43,627 nt of DNA from GCA-1730015 sp964583825 (GCA_964583825.1 CAZOXM010000041.1:1-43627), one strand, 5' to 3'. Counted from the stretch's first letter, positions 23,799 through 33,436 are shown. Notes: generated by a model not told the origin, from the sequence alone. Translations and numbers: made by a program.

Positions 23799-24479
23799 GT
23801 GAGTGAACAAAGTCTGCAAATCACCGCAGACGGCAGCTATACACTCAGCCGGGGCGCATCGAAAGAAACCTATCACTCCCGCTACGGTGCGGTAAAAGAA
23901 TCAACCGAGGTTTTCTTGGTTAATTCCGGCGTGCAGGCGCGTTTGCAAGGGGGTGAGGCCACCCGCGTGCTGGAAATCGGTTTTGGCACCGGACTCAACT
24001 TTATGGTGAGCGCTTGCTGCGCACGCGAGCACCAATGTGCGCTGTCCTATACGGCATACGAACCGGCCCCGCCCCCGCTGCATCTGATCGAAGCACTGCT
24101 CACCAGAAACACCGTTGACTGCACAGACGAAATTTCCCGCCTGCTGAAAGTGGTCGGCCCGGAATCAGGAGGAAGTGCCGCTTGTATCAACGAACAGGCG
24201 ACGCTTCAGTTACTGCGCTCAGACGCCTTGCAGGGAGCACTTCCACCGGCAGCCTATGATGCGGTTTATCTGGATGCGTTCAGCCAGCACGAGGCACCGC
24301 AATTCTGGCGGGCGCCGTTTCTGCAAAAACTGCACAGGACTCTGTGCTCTGGCGGTACGCTCGCCACCTACAGTGTGAATCGTCAGTTCAGGGACTCATT
24401 GACCGAGGCGGGTTTCAGCTGGCAAAAGCGCCGCGGCCCGGCGGGCAAACGCGAGGTGATGGTAGCTTTCGCGCAGTAG
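23799..24479 (+). CDS. mnmD: MnmD: stand-alone mnm5(s2)U34 tRNA methyltransferase
   Basis: SAM-dependent methyltransferase of 226 aa that corresponds to the N-terminal domain of E. coli MnmC, which methylates 5-aminomethyl(-2-thio)uridine at tRNA position 34. Marks are YHSRYGAVKESTEVFL, VLEIGFGTGLNFM, YDAVYLDAFSQHEAPQFWRAPFL and LATYSVNRQFRDSLTEAGFSWQKRRGPAGKREVMVA. The FAD-dependent oxidase half of MnmC is absent and no frame downstream supplies it. The start is a GTG two bases after the upstream stop, so coupling is likely. Its stop is one base from the stop of the convergent HD-domain gene. Confidence 0.9.
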   Translation: MSEQSLQITADGSYTLSRGASKETYHSRYGAVKESTEVFLVNSGVQARLQGGEATRVLEIGFGTGLNFMVSACCAREHQCALSYTAYEPAPPPLHLIEALLTRNTVDCTDEISRLLKVVGPESGGSAACINEQATLQLLRSDALQGALPPAAYDAVYLDAFSQHEAPQFWRAPFLQKLHRTLCSGGTLATYSVNRQFRDSLTEAGFSWQKRRGPAGKREVMVAFAQ

Positions 24480-24480
24480 A

Positions 24481-25125
24481 TCAAACAATACAAAAACCGC
24501 GCTCGGCAAGCGTACCGAGGTACTGCTGCAGATTTTGACGCGCGGTCGGTTCGAAATTATCCTGGAACCAGGGGGTGGCATAGAAGTGTTCGCGATCGAG
24601 CAGGTTTTTCATGAACGCTATCTGCCTCTGATAAAATACGTCGTCTTCGAGGTAGTTAAGCTCCCTGCGCACATTCAGTCCATCAGAGATAAAACGCTCC
24701 CAGGGCCGGCCAAAACTCGACAGGTCGATATCGGTCAGAATCTTTTGGTCAGTATCCTCAGGCACCCGGCGATGGTCGGTTACCATTACCTGTTCGAATA
24801 CGACTCGTCGCAAGTCCTCCGGCAACCTGCCCTGCGACACGTTCATGAAATACTCCGCGCTCAGGCGTTCGTTCTCTTCAACCGGAAAATCATAGATCGC
24901 ATCATGAAACCAGATCGCCAACTCAACCGCATCCGGGTTGTCGCACTGATCACTTACCTCGTCGAACACCTCAAGACAAAAGTCAATATGGTCGATCGTG
25001 TGATAGTACCGCGCCTCACCGGCATAGAGGTCGAGCAGCGCCTGCCCGATTGCATCGCCATCCGTCCGATGACTCAATCGCTGCCAGGTGGATTCAAAAC
25101 GCAGTTTTGTTGCTTGCCTGTTCAA
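24481..25125 (-). CDS. HD-domain metal-dependent hydrolase
   Basis: Predicted phosphohydrolase of 214 aa. Metal-binding residues are visible in YYHTIDHIDFCL (His), AIWFHDAIYD (the HD pair), and VMVTDHRR followed by ILTDIDLSSFGRP (a conserved Asp in the second half). This is the soluble bacterial HD family with the N-terminal RYYHTxxHI motif; its substrate is unknown. The only possible start before the conserved core is the TTG at 25125, because an in-frame stop lies 16 bases upstream; it has no clear ribosome binding site. The gene ends back to back with mnmD. Confidence 0.82.
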   Translation of the reverse strand: MNRQATKLRFESTWQRLSHRTDGDAIGQALLDLYAGEARYYHTIDHIDFCLEVFDEVSDQCDNPDAVELAIWFHDAIYDFPVEENERLSAEYFMNVSQGRLPEDLRRVVFEQVMVTDHRRVPEDTDQKILTDIDLSSFGRPWERFISDGLNVRRELNYLEDDVFYQRQIAFMKNLLDREHFYATPWFQDNFEPTARQNLQQYLGTLAERGFCIV

Positions 25126-25512
25126 AATCGATGAATAAATTTACAAATGAACGATCTGGACTGCGTCACATATTACCCTATACGGAACCACTATGGGCCC
25201 GGCTCAATGGAGAGCCTGCGGCAAGAACCTTGCAATTTACAAAGGGTTCTACAGATTACTCGCCACACCGGGACGGATGAAACCACTGGCGACAAATGCA
25301 GCACGATCAATCAACGAGCGAGTTGACCCGATGTATCCACCAGACAACGACGCGATCGGCAACATGGCACATTTGCATCACACAGAGTGTAACCCTTGGC
25401 AACACTCAGCCCCAGATGGATACTGTACCATTGCCCGAAGTGCAGTTTGACCCACCCTGTGAAAGCGTCTTTTTATTGCTCTGCCGATGATAACAAGTAA
25501 CGGAAATAACGA
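25126..25512. other. Intergenic stretch, no gene seen
   Basis: These 387 bases lie between the divergent HD-domain gene and ugd, so both promoters should be here. No frame has a recognisable product. I found no hairpin, riboswitch-like pattern, JUMPstart/ops element or repeat copy. Confidence 0.5.
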
Positions 25513-26844
25513 ATGAAAGTCACACTCTACGGTTCCGGGTATGTAGGCCTTGTCACCGGTTCCCTGCTGGCCGACGTCGGCAACGACGTTCTGTGTGTCG
25601 ACATCGACGAGAAAAAGGTCGCAGACCTGAATCAGGGCATTATTCCCATTCATGAACCCGGCCTCGATAAAATCATCAAACGCAACGTCGAAATCGGTCG
25701 GCTCAATTTTACTACGGACATGGACCGCGCTGTTGCACACAGCGAAGTGCAGTTTATTGCCGTCGGCACACCGCCCGATGAGGATGGATCAGCCGACCTG
25801 AAACACGTGCTCGCGGTCGCTACCACAATCGCAGAGCGCATGGACAGTCGGAAGCTGGTGGTTACCAAATCAACTGTACCGGTCGGCACATCAGACAAAG
25901 TCGGTGCGCGCATTGCCGAAGTGCTGAAACAGCGCGGAGAGGATTTCGAATACGTCACCATATCAAACCCGGAATTTCTGAAAGAAGGCGCTGCCATTGA
26001 GGATTTCCGCAAGCCCGATCGTATTGTCGTGGGTACGGAACACGAGTATGCGCGCGAGCAAATGCGAAAGCTCTACGCGCCGTTCTGCCGCAACCATGAT
26101 CGACTGATATTCATGGATATCCGTTCGTCCGAGCTGACCAAGTACGCCGCCAACTCGATGCTGGCGACAAAAATCAGCTTTATGAACGAGCTGTCGAATC
26201 TAGCGGATGCACTCGATGCAGATATCGAGAACGTACGTATCGGTATCGGTTCTGATCCCCGCATTGGTTACAGCTTTATTTACCCCGGCTGTGGCTACGG
26301 TGGTTCCTGTTTTCCCAAAGATGTCAAAGCACTGGTGGCGACAGCGAGGGAAGTCGGCTACAACGCCGAGCTACTTGAGTCAGTAGAGAGCGTTAACGAG
26401 CGACAAAAACACGTACTCCAGCAAAAAATAGAAAAGCATTTCGATGGCGATTTGCAAGGCAAGACTTTCGCCCTGTGGGGCCTGGCCTTCAAACCGAACA
26501 CTGATGACATGCGCGAAGCACCCAGTCGTGTGGTCATGGAGGGACTGTGGGAGAAAGGCGCCCGGGTACAGGCCTATGATCCGGTGGCGATGGACGAAAC
26601 ACGCCATTTATATCCCGACCACGACGACAAACTGCAGCTGGCTGATTCCGCGAGAGATTCACTTGAGGGCGCCGATGCGCTAATCATTTGCACCGAGTGG
26701 CACGAATTCAGAAGTCCGGACTGGCAGGCCATGAAGGAAAAGCTGAACGCACCCGTTATCTTTGACGGTCGTAATCTGTACGACCCGAAAACACTGGCGG
26801 AACATCAGATCACCTACTACTGCATCGGACGCCGTCAAGGCTGA
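25513..26844 (+). CDS. ugd: UDP-glucose 6-dehydrogenase
   Basis: Oxidises UDP-glucose to UDP-glucuronate with two NAD, a precursor of exopolysaccharide and other envelope glycans (443 aa). The N-terminal Rossmann fold reads YGSGYVGLVTGSLLADVGNDVLCVDID; later marks are VGTPPDEDGSADL, TKSTVPVGTSDK, SNPEFLKEGAAIEDF, the catalytic cysteine in YPGCGYGGSCFPKDVKAL, and GLAFKPNTDDMREAPS. Length and motifs fit the bacterial Ugd family. ACGGAAATAACG precedes the ATG. No glycosyltransferases are nearby, so the pathway served cannot be told from this window. Confidence 0.94.
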   Translation: MKVTLYGSGYVGLVTGSLLADVGNDVLCVDIDEKKVADLNQGIIPIHEPGLDKIIKRNVEIGRLNFTTDMDRAVAHSEVQFIAVGTPPDEDGSADLKHVLAVATTIAERMDSRKLVVTKSTVPVGTSDKVGARIAEVLKQRGEDFEYVTISNPEFLKEGAAIEDFRKPDRIVVGTEHEYAREQMRKLYAPFCRNHDRLIFMDIRSSELTKYAANSMLATKISFMNELSNLADALDADIENVRIGIGSDPRIGYSFIYPGCGYGGSCFPKDVKALVATAREVGYNAELLESVESVNERQKHVLQQKIEKHFDGDLQGKTFALWGLAFKPNTDDMREAPSRVVMEGLWEKGARVQAYDPVAMDETRHLYPDHDDKLQLADSARDSLEGADALIICTEWHEFRSPDWQAMKEKLNAPVIFDGRNLYDPKTLAEHQITYYCIGRRQG

Positions 26845-26860
26845 ATTAAGCGCCTTTTCC

Positions 26861-26886
26861 GATCCGTCGACACGAGTCGGCGGATC
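26861..26886 (+). terminator. Hairpin after ugd, possible terminator
   Basis: GATCCGTCGAC and GTCGGCGGATC pair over 11 positions, with one G-T type mismatch, around an ACGA loop. It lies 16 bases after the ugd stop and 45 bases before the MATE gene. It lacks a T tract, so it may only stabilise the 3' end of the transcript. Confidence 0.35.
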
Positions 26887-26931
26887 AACATAAATCGGGC
26901 GGAGGCAGCGCAGGATCGCGTACAATTGCGC

Positions 26932-28293
26932 ATGCCTCAAAAGCCAGTCAGTGCACGCGAGTGGCATACTCGAATCAGCCGCCTCGCACTCCCCATCATA
27001 TTATCCAATATCAGCGTGCCACTGGTTGGCGCGGTGGACACTGCCGTCGTAGGACACCTCCCCGACGTTGAGCAAATCGGTGCTGTCGCACTCGGTGCTT
27101 CAATATTCAGCCTTGTTTTCTGGACCTTCGGATTTCTGCGAATGTCGACCAGCGGGCTCGTGGCACAGGCTTTCGGTGCAGCAGAACAAACCGGAGTGCA
27201 TCCGGCTGACAACATCGCACCTATATTCTTCAGATCGCTGACGGTGTCGATGCTGATCGCAGCGGTCATACTGCTTTTTCAAACTCCTCTGCTTGGCCTG
27301 AGCCTGTGGATGCTGAACACCGGCGATGCGCTGAATCAGCCGACCAGTGACTATTACCTGACCCGCATCTGGTCGGCACCGGCGACCCTGGCAAATTATG
27401 TTGTGCTGGGCACGCTGATCGGCCTGCAGAAGATGCATGCAGTTCTTTTTTTCCAGCTCTTCCTCAACGTGCTGAATATCGTGTTGGACCTGTTATTTGT
27501 ACCGGTGTTTGGCTGGGGTATTAAAGGAGTCGCGATCGCGTCAGTGATCGCAGAGTACGCGGCACTTGCCGTGGGCATCATACTGCTGGTCAGATTTATG
27601 CGAGCCGCGAAAAAAAATGTGATTAGCCAAAACCTGTTTGATCCGGGCGCGTTGAAACAACTGTTTAAACTGAACAGCAACATTTTTATTCGCACCTTAC
27701 TGCTGGTACTTTCATTTTTTTATTTCAACGCAAAAGGTGCGGCACTCGGTGCAGCGGTACTGGCGGCAAATGCCATCGTGTTGCAAATTTTGCATATTTG
27801 CGCGCATGCGCTCGACGGCTTCGCCCATGCCGTTGAAACGCTAACCGGCAGTGCGTGGGGCAGCCGTCAGCGCGAACAATTCAGGCTGGCCGTCAAGTAC
27901 TCCACCATTCAGTCGTTCATTGTCGCGGTGATTATGTCGTCTCTTATCGCGCTTTTTGGTCCGGTAGTCATTGGCTGGTTCACTTCTCAGCAAGCAGTGG
28001 TCGAAATGGCAAATCAGCTTTTGCCCTGGCTGATCGCACTGCCCATAATTTCGGTCTGGTGTTATCAGCTCGATGGTATATTTATCGGAACTACACACTC
28101 TGCCGAAATGCGCAATGCTATGATACTCTCTGTGCTTGCTTATCTGCTGCTGACGACGTGGCTGGTGCCACGCATGGGAAATACCGGATTGTGGTTGTGC
28201 TTCTGCACCTTCATGATAACCCGCGCGCTGACATTGCTGCTCTATTATCCGCGCATCACCCGCAGTGCTCGCTTTGCTTCTTCATTCCGCTGA
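26932..28293 (+). CDS. MATE-family efflux transporter (DinF-like)
   Basis: Cation-coupled multidrug or metabolite exporter of the inner membrane, 453 aa, with about 12 transmembrane helices. The MATE start IISRLALPIILSNISVPLVGAVDTAVVGHLPDVEQIGAVALG is clear and the repeat in the second half is FFYFNAKGAALGAAVLAANAIVLQILHI. The sequence is closest in style to the DinF branch. The ATG at 26932 is chosen; a TTG two codons before is equally open. It is followed by murB, whose start codon lies 34 bases after its stop. Confidence 0.9.
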   Translation: MPQKPVSAREWHTRISRLALPIILSNISVPLVGAVDTAVVGHLPDVEQIGAVALGASIFSLVFWTFGFLRMSTSGLVAQAFGAAEQTGVHPADNIAPIFFRSLTVSMLIAAVILLFQTPLLGLSLWMLNTGDALNQPTSDYYLTRIWSAPATLANYVVLGTLIGLQKMHAVLFFQLFLNVLNIVLDLLFVPVFGWGIKGVAIASVIAEYAALAVGIILLVRFMRAAKKNVISQNLFDPGALKQLFKLNSNIFIRTLLLVLSFFYFNAKGAALGAAVLAANAIVLQILHICAHALDGFAHAVETLTGSAWGSRQREQFRLAVKYSTIQSFIVAVIMSSLIALFGPVVIGWFTSQQAVVEMANQLLPWLIALPIISVWCYQLDGIFIGTTHSAEMRNAMILSVLAYLLLTTWLVPRMGNTGLWLCFCTFMITRALTLLLYYPRITRSARFASSFR

Positions 28294-28327
28294 AACACGT
28301 CCTGTCTCCCGTAACGCATCCAGCCCA

Positions 28328-29341
28328 GTGACCATAGAGTTGAACAAATCGCTGTCCGAGTACAACAGCTTCGGATTCAACGTCCGGGCCGAGTACTTCA
28401 CCGTGATCGAGTCAGTAGCCGCGCTGGATCAGGCACTTCGCTGGTGCAGAAAACGGCAGCTGCCGTTTTTTATTCTGGGTGGCGGCAGTAACATCGTTTT
28501 CACCCGGGATATCGAAGGACTGGTTATCCACATCGCGCTGCGCGGGTACCACTTCAGCAAAAACAATCAGCGGGTAGCGGTCAATATCGCAGCCGGTGAG
28601 AACTGGCACGCTGTGGTGCAGCGCTCACTCCAGCAGGGAGCCTACGGTCTTGAGAACCTGGCGTTGATACCGGGTCTCGCAGGCGCAGCACCGATTCAAA
28701 ACATTGGCGCTTATGGCGTTGAAGTGTGCGAACTACTGCAAAGCGTGGACGTCTACGATATTGAAACCGGTAACGAACTCACCCTGGCAGCTGAAGAATG
28801 CGATTTCGCCTATCGCCACAGCCTTTTTAAAACCGAGGCCGGAAAGCGCTATATCGTCACTGCGCTGCAGTTGGAACTCGCCACAGAAAACACACCAAAA
28901 GTAAGGTATCAGGCGCTAACCGATTATTTATCAGCGAGAGGCACACCCCATCCAACCGGCGAGCAGGTGTTTGATGCAGTCTGTGCAATCCGGCAGGAAA
29001 AATTGCCCGATCCGGCAAAGGTAGGCAATGTCGGCAGCTTTTTTAAAAACCCTGTTGTCAGTCGACAGAAGTTTGACGCGTTGAGAACAAGCTACCCGGC
29101 CATGCCCGGCTACCAAAGCGACGATAATCAATTCAAAGTGCCCGCGGCCTGGTTAATTGATCGCGCCGGCTGGAAAGGACACCGTTTTGAACAAGTGGGC
29201 GTGCACAACGCACAAGCTTTGGTACTGGTGAACCACGGTGGCGGTAATGGTCAGCAGATTGCAGTATTGGCAGACCGGATACGACAGGATGTCCTGCAAA
29301 GATATGGTGTGCAGCTTGAACGGGAACCCCACCTTTACTGA
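28328..29341 (+). CDS. murB: UDP-N-acetylenolpyruvoylglucosamine reductase
   Basis: Flavoenzyme that reduces UDP-GlcNAc-enolpyruvate to UDP-MurNAc in peptidoglycan precursor synthesis (337 aa). Marks are the FAD site FFILGGGSNIVFTRDIEGLVIHI, GLENLALIPGLAGAAPIQNIGAYGVE, the catalytic serine in KVGNVGSFFKNP and a C-terminal EREPHLY in place of the usual E-x-E end, which retains a Glu. The length and the Tyr loop (YQALTDYLS) fit type I MurB. The GTG at 28328 gives the usual MxxxLxxxNSFG start; the upstream frame overlaps the MATE gene. Confidence 0.94.
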   Translation: MTIELNKSLSEYNSFGFNVRAEYFTVIESVAALDQALRWCRKRQLPFFILGGGSNIVFTRDIEGLVIHIALRGYHFSKNNQRVAVNIAAGENWHAVVQRSLQQGAYGLENLALIPGLAGAAPIQNIGAYGVEVCELLQSVDVYDIETGNELTLAAEECDFAYRHSLFKTEAGKRYIVTALQLELATENTPKVRYQALTDYLSARGTPHPTGEQVFDAVCAIRQEKLPDPAKVGNVGSFFKNPVVSRQKFDALRTSYPAMPGYQSDDNQFKVPAAWLIDRAGWKGHRFEQVGVHNAQALVLVNHGGGNGQQIAVLADRIRQDVLQRYGVQLEREPHLY

Positions 29342-29364
29342 CCAAATGTCTGCTGATTCGACCT

Positions 29365-30810
29365 ATGGGAAAACGCCCGCATGAGGCCACCTCTTTGACG
29401 CAAAATAACAAGCGTATGAGCAACCGCCTCATCGCTAACCTGCTCAGCGCCTGGAAGGGCCTGTCGAGTCCGTTTGCCGGCAACCGGCTGGAGCTCAGCG
29501 CCTACCTGCACGAAGAGGAGGTCACGCCACTACAGGAAAAAATCAAGGCGTGCCTCGAATCAAAGGGCGGGCAGGTGTCTGCACGCGCGCGCGCGGCAGA
29601 ACTCGGCAAAGCCTATCTCAACCTCAACGATGAAGGCAAAGCAAAGTATCTGACCATACTCGCTAAAGAATTCGGCATTGATCACGACCGCATCCGCATC
29701 ACCGCAGAAAGTTTGTTTACCGATATTCCGGCGACCGAACGAGTCGCTATCGAGCGACGCCTGCGCAAGCAGTTAACGCCGCCTTACCTCACACTCCTCA
29801 CTCAGTTCAATGCACTGCCGAACGGATTGAAATTTCTGGTCGATATGCGGAGTGATCTGATTCGGCTCAAACGGGATTATCCCGAGCTGGCAGGTGTTGA
29901 GGAAGAACTGAAAATTCAACTCAGCAGCTGGTTCGATATCGGATTTCTTGATCTGAAACGAATCGACTGGAATGCGCCCGCATCACTGCTGGAAAAACTC
30001 ATTGCCTACGAATCCGTTCATCGAGTTGAATCCTGGTACGATCTGCATCACCGGCTTGCAGAAAACCGCCGGTGTTTCGCGTTTTTTCACCCTCGCATGC
30101 CGGATGAACCACTGATATTTGTGTGGGTTGCACTGGTTGACGAGCTTTCTGACAATGTTGGAACGCTACTGGACATCAGTCAGAGTGAAACAATTGCAGA
30201 TACCGACGATACGGCGATTTTCTATTCGATCAATAGCACTCAAAGCGGGCTGGCCGGAGTAAGTCTCGGTGATTTCCTTATAAAACGAGTTACCGACGAA
30301 CTGCGTCGCGAGCTGCCACAGCTGAAAAGATTCTCCACGCTGTCACCGTTGCCCGGCTTTTCCACCTGGCTGGCTGATCAACTGGAAAATACAGAAGACG
30401 CAAGACTGTTTTCCAGCGAGCAGAGAAGCACCGTGGCAGAACATTCAGACACCGCCATTGAAGCACTGTTGCAGAGTGGTGACTGGCACCAACAGGAGGA
30501 GATTTCTGCCGTCATGCAGGACATACTAATGCCACTTGCGGCGCGATACATCGTGGAGGAGAAAAGAACCGGTCACAGAGCACTGGATTCGGTGGCCCAC
30601 TTTCACCTGTCTAATGGTGCTCGCGTTGAACGTATCAACTGGCGTGGAGACGTCAGTGAACGCGGTAAAAGCCAATCCTATTCAATGATGGTGAACTACC
30701 TCTACGATCTGGAAGACATAGAGACGAATCACGAGCAGTACATTGAAAACGGCACCATCGCCACGGCGAAAGATGTGAACGCGCTACTACCGGAAAATGC
30801 AGAGCAGTAA
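29365..30810 (+). CDS. Malonyl-CoA decarboxylase
   Basis: Releases CO2 from malonyl-CoA to give acetyl-CoA (481 aa). The N-terminal half is the helical oligomerisation domain. The C-terminal catalytic half has FHPRMPDEPLIFVWVAL, the FSTLSPLPGFSTWL motif with the catalytic Ser, and the VAHFHLSNGARVERINWRGD segment with the catalytic His. These match eukaryotic and bacterial MCD, not the malonate decarboxylase (Mdc) complex. No malonyl-CoA synthetase or malonate transporter gene is present here. The family start may be the internal ATG at 29416 (MSNRLIANLL); neither has a clear ribosome binding site. Confidence 0.93.
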   Translation: MGKRPHEATSLTQNNKRMSNRLIANLLSAWKGLSSPFAGNRLELSAYLHEEEVTPLQEKIKACLESKGGQVSARARAAELGKAYLNLNDEGKAKYLTILAKEFGIDHDRIRITAESLFTDIPATERVAIERRLRKQLTPPYLTLLTQFNALPNGLKFLVDMRSDLIRLKRDYPELAGVEEELKIQLSSWFDIGFLDLKRIDWNAPASLLEKLIAYESVHRVESWYDLHHRLAENRRCFAFFHPRMPDEPLIFVWVALVDELSDNVGTLLDISQSETIADTDDTAIFYSINSTQSGLAGVSLGDFLIKRVTDELRRELPQLKRFSTLSPLPGFSTWLADQLENTEDARLFSSEQRSTVAEHSDTAIEALLQSGDWHQQEEISAVMQDILMPLAARYIVEEKRTGHRALDSVAHFHLSNGARVERINWRGDVSERGKSQSYSMMVNYLYDLEDIETNHEQYIENGTIATAKDVNALLPENAEQ

Positions 30811-30859
30811 TGTAGTGTCACAGTAACTATAGCCAGATGTGTTGGTATAGAATCACACG

Positions 30860-32167
30860 ATGAACAAACCACATCACATCCTTGTCATCGGTGGCGGCGC
30901 AGCCGGACTGGCACTGGCCTCAAAACTTGGCCGCCGGTTCAAACGCAATCCGAATGTTGAAGTAACGCTGGTTGATCAGCAGCTGACGCACATTTGGAAA
31001 CCCCTGCTTCACGAGGTCGCCGCCGGATCTTTCGATCCGAATGTTAATGAAGTTTCATTTCTGTCGCAGGCGCATCGCAGTGGGTTTAATTTTCGTCTCG
31101 GCACTCTGCATGAAATAGACAGAAACACTCAACACGTGGTGCTCGCGGCCATCGAAGGCGACGATGGAGAGCTTATCAATCTTGAAAGAACTCTTCACTA
31201 CGACACTCTGGTGCTGGCGGTCGGCAGTATCAGCAACGACTTCGGCGTACCGGGCGTCACGGAGCACTGCCTGTACCTGGACACCACACCGCAGGCTCAG
31301 AACTTTCATCGAAGGCTGGTCAAAACCTATACGCAAATATTCTCCTCGGCCGCAGATCCTGCAACGACTCAGAAGCTCAACATTGCGATCATCGGGGCCG
31401 GCGCTACCGGTGTAGAGCTCGCAGCACAACTTCGAAGAATTGTAGACCTGCTCGACTCCTACATGGATATCACTGGAAAGTCGGTAGATATTGACGTCAG
31501 TTTGATTGAAGGTGCAGAAAGAATACTGCCGGCTCTACCTTCCTATCTCTCAAAAATCACACAAGCGCAGCTGACCCGACTGGGCATTCAAATTTTTACC
31601 GGTGAGCGGGTGACAGGCATTACTGAATCGTCTGTTAGTACAGCGAGTGGTAAAACTATCAACAGCAACATAACCGTATGGGCAGCGGGCATCAAAGCGC
31701 CACCGGTACTTAAAAATACGCACGGTCTCGAAACCAATAGACTCAACCAGCTGGTTGTGCATAAAACACTTCAAACAACGGAAGATCCCGACATTTTTGC
31801 GCTGGGTGACTGTGCCGCGTGCCCGTGGAAAGACAATCAATGGATCCCGCCCAGAGCACAGTCCGCGCACCAACAGGCATCCCTGCTGGCGAACAGTCTG
31901 CCGCTTAGAATAAAAAATAAACCATTGCCTGAGTTCAAGTATCGTGACTATGGTTCGCTCGTCTCACTCGGCCACTACACAACCGTCGGCAATCTCATGG
32001 GTAAAGCGATCAAAAATGTACGTGTCGAAGGATTCATCGCGCGAGTGGTTTATTTGTCACTCTATAAGATGCATCAGGTTTCTCTCTTCGGATACACACG
32101 AACTGCACTTTTCACCCTTTCAAACCTGTTCAGAAGATCGGTTCACCCGGAGATCAAACTCCATTAA
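30860..32167 (+). CDS. ndh: Type II NADH dehydrogenase
   Basis: Non-proton-pumping NADH:quinone oxidoreductase with FAD, 435 aa. Two dinucleotide folds are visible: ILVIGGGAAGLALASKL at the N-terminus for FAD and IAIIGAGATGVELAAQL at about residue 175 for NADH. PDIFALGDCAACPW is the second FAD contact, and the C-terminal stretch RVVYLSLYKMHQVSLFGYTRTALFTL is the membrane-associating amphipathic region. Family and length fit NDH-2 rather than other pyridine nucleotide-disulphide enzymes. It stands alone, 49 bases after malonyl-CoA decarboxylase. It feeds electrons to the respiratory quinone pool, consistent with an aerobic organism. Confidence 0.94.
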   Translation: MNKPHHILVIGGGAAGLALASKLGRRFKRNPNVEVTLVDQQLTHIWKPLLHEVAAGSFDPNVNEVSFLSQAHRSGFNFRLGTLHEIDRNTQHVVLAAIEGDDGELINLERTLHYDTLVLAVGSISNDFGVPGVTEHCLYLDTTPQAQNFHRRLVKTYTQIFSSAADPATTQKLNIAIIGAGATGVELAAQLRRIVDLLDSYMDITGKSVDIDVSLIEGAERILPALPSYLSKITQAQLTRLGIQIFTGERVTGITESSVSTASGKTINSNITVWAAGIKAPPVLKNTHGLETNRLNQLVVHKTLQTTEDPDIFALGDCAACPWKDNQWIPPRAQSAHQQASLLANSLPLRIKNKPLPEFKYRDYGSLVSLGHYTTVGNLMGKAIKNVRVEGFIARVVYLSLYKMHQVSLFGYTRTALFTLSNLFRRSVHPEIKLH

Positions 32168-32280
32168 GGTGGTGAATTTCAGAATCATAGAAATTTCGGC
32201 GCTTATTCTTGTTTTTCTTACATTGCACAAATACTGTGAGTGAAGTTCGAACGCCACAAGAGTAAACAATCCACCGGGTG

Positions 32281-32634
32281 CTATGTTCTGCAAACAGCTT
32301 CAACGTTATGGCCGTTATGGTCAATAACATACGCCGAGAAATAGTTTTCCCCGTAATCAGCACGCAAACCGGGCTTGCCGTTGTCAACACCACCAGCCGC
32401 TATTGCCACCTTGTAGAAATCATGTACAAGTTGCCGGTCACCGACAGCGAGCGCGAAGTGCATTGCTGTCACCACAGGCTCAAGCACCAATCCAATCTGC
32501 CAATTTTCAGTACCAAACCCCACCACATCCTGTTCCTGTAACAGCAGTTTCATGCCGAACACTTTTAACACCGGCAAATAGAATGTCAGACTGCGATCAA
32601 TGTCTGCCACAGGCACATTTACATGATCAATCAT
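32281..32634 (-). CDS. VOC-family (glyoxalase-like) protein
   Basis: Small metal-binding enzyme fold of 117 aa. It begins MIDHVNVPVADIDRSLTFYLPVL, with the first His ligand, and ends DHNGHNVEAVC, with the last Glu ligand; the middle has HFALAVGDRQLVHDFYKVAIAAGG. This is the usual two-module VOC pattern. The start at 32634 is chosen because the family begins with MIDHV; the frame is open to 32712. It is the last of three minus-strand genes after the methyltransferase. Whether it is a glyoxalase, dioxygenase or resistance protein cannot be told. Confidence 0.85.
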   Translation of the reverse strand: MIDHVNVPVADIDRSLTFYLPVLKVFGMKLLLQEQDVVGFGTENWQIGLVLEPVVTAMHFALAVGDRQLVHDFYKVAIAAGGVDNGKPGLRADYGENYFSAYVIDHNGHNVEAVCRT

Positions 32635-32680
32635 CAATATTCTTCCACAACCGAAAACCCGCGATATCCGCTGAACCAGA

Positions 32681-33427
32681 CTAAGCCAGGAACACCTTTG
32701 TACAGTACTCAAAGCTCAGCGACCCGCCGCGAGCGTAATTGTCGAACAACCGTCGCGCCGCTCGATCAAGCGATTGCCGCTCGATCGTTTCCCTGCCCGG
32801 TGTATATGACGATGAGTACATTCGCCCGAGAAAGCCCGCCAGATCGAATTGCTGATGATTTTCGAATTCTAATCGTTCCACCACGCGCGGTGCACAGAAA
32901 CTGTCAATATCAGCATCCGTCACGTGGCGATGATTAGATTGAGAATATTCCGGACAATACCGATTCAGCAGCTCGTCATACTCTTTTTGAAACGGCTGCT
33001 CGACCCGGCGCTGATTCCAGATAAGGGCAATATTTCCGTCATTTTTCAGTATTCTCGCGAACTCGTGCTTCGCCGCCACAGGCTCAAACCAGTGAAAAGC
33101 CTGCCCCGCAACAATCAGATCGACCGTGCTTGTATCGAGCGATGTGTCCTCAGCGCTCGCAAAGACGCTCTGAAATTGATCATGGGAAGACAACAGGGCT
33201 TCTGCCGCCATGCGCATTTGTGCGTTGGGCTCGACGCCGATGACCTGATATCCCTCGTTTAGTAACAGGCCGGTTAACTTGCCAGTCCCTGAGCCAATAT
33301 CCACAATGACCGAATCAGAGGTCAGGCAGCATCGTTCCGCCAGCACTGACACCATCTGCTGCGGGTAGGAAGGACGGTACCTGACATAGTCGGATACTCT
33401 GTCGGAAAACCGCTCAGTCGATTTCAT
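32681..33427 (-). CDS. Class I SAM-dependent methyltransferase
   Basis: Methyltransferase of 248 aa of the Methyltransf_11 type. Marks are the SAM-binding VIVDIGSGTGKLTGLLL, VIGVEPNAQM, the VDLIVAGQAFHWF motif and ALIWNQRRVEQPFQKEY. The start MKSTERFSDRVSDYVRYRPSYP is common to a group of bacterial small-molecule methyltransferases. The substrate is unknown. It begins nine bases after the stop of the secreted protein gene and is followed after 46 bases by the VOC gene. Confidence 0.9.
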   Translation of the reverse strand: MKSTERFSDRVSDYVRYRPSYPQQMVSVLAERCCLTSDSVIVDIGSGTGKLTGLLLNEGYQVIGVEPNAQMRMAAEALLSSHDQFQSVFASAEDTSLDTSTVDLIVAGQAFHWFEPVAAKHEFARILKNDGNIALIWNQRRVEQPFQKEYDELLNRYCPEYSQSNHRHVTDADIDSFCAPRVVERLEFENHQQFDLAGFLGRMYSSSYTPGRETIERQSLDRAARRLFDNYARGGSLSFEYCTKVFLA

Positions 33428-33436
33428 TTCATCAAT

